A stretch of 5,291 nt of DNA from VGBK01 sp043810615 (GTDB lineage Bacteria; Actinomycetota; Acidimicrobiia; Spongiisociales; UBA11373): positions 1 through 5,291 of the forward strand of contig JBDROA010000036.1 of assembly GCA_043810615.1 (NCBI GenBank), in the 5' to 3' direction. Shown here one piece after another: positions 5,127-5,291 of the stretch. The notes under the pieces were generated by a model that worked only from the letters and a program-made list of their open reading frames with translations, was not told the DNA's origin and did no database searches. The position numbers were made by a program, and so were the translations under genes. The stretch's first letter is position 1. Each line of letters starts with the position of its first letter.

Positions 5127-5291
5127 TCGGTGCTCCGTTGGTGTTGTCCTCGGGATTCTCGCGGTTAGGGCATTCAGACGGAGCCCACATCTCGATTCAG
5201 ACTCGACTCGATAACCCTCAGAAACTCCCAACATCGCTATCTGCCGAGGCATCCGAACGGTGTTCTCAGATCGATGTTCGATGCCCTGATT
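5127..5291. other. Upstream region of the last minus-strand gene
   Basis: No gene is seen in these 165 bases, which should hold the promoter of the minus-strand gene. Small repeats are present: ATTCAGAC at 5172-5179 and 5195-5202, CTCGA at 5191, 5202 and 5207, and the inverted pair GAAC-GGT-GTTC at 5255-5265, with another GTTC at 5276. No convincing -10 and -35 pair was found. Confidence 0.4.

Noticed and set aside
5255..5281. LexA-type operator suggested by GAAC and GTTC half-sites
   Set aside because: The spacing of the inverted pair is three bases instead of four, and the second GTTCGA has no proper left half, so the match to the actinobacterial SOS box is poor.

Overview
The window is GC-rich DNA, probably from a high-GC actinobacterium. 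The clues are GC-rich third codon positions, a leaderless-looking start, and a replication protein resembling the RepSA family of actinobacterial integrative elements. Nothing in the window fixes the genus.

Layout. Positions 1-322 are the chromosomal end of a pyruvate, phosphate dikinase gene, closed by a strong hairpin terminator (344-371). After a 90-base gap that probably holds or adjoins an attachment site, a large serine recombinase (462-1871) begins what looks like an integrated mobile element. Positions 1872-2273 have no convincing gene but are full of hairpins and about 2.5 copies of a 72-73 bp tandem repeat whose stems are preserved between copies. A 146-residue basic protein of unknown function follows on the minus strand (2274-2714). 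It is divergent from a 72-residue small ORF (2786-3004) and a RepSA-like HUH replication initiator (3020-4393). The small ORF and rep lie in the same frame, separated by one stop codon. The rep unit ends in a very C-rich, G-poor tract and a perfect hairpin (4515-4538). A 173-residue minus-strand protein of unknown function (4605-5126) closes the window, and the last 165 bases are its upstream region.

How the parts may work together (inference). The serine recombinase would integrate and excise the element beside the dikinase gene. The Rep would replicate the excised circle by a rolling-circle mechanism, and the structured repeat region between the two could be a replication origin. No excisionase, conjugation ATPase or regulator is recognisable, and the right end of the element is not visible. 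The window therefore shows only part of it, or a minimal form. The two unknown minus-strand proteins and the small ORF are the least explained genes.
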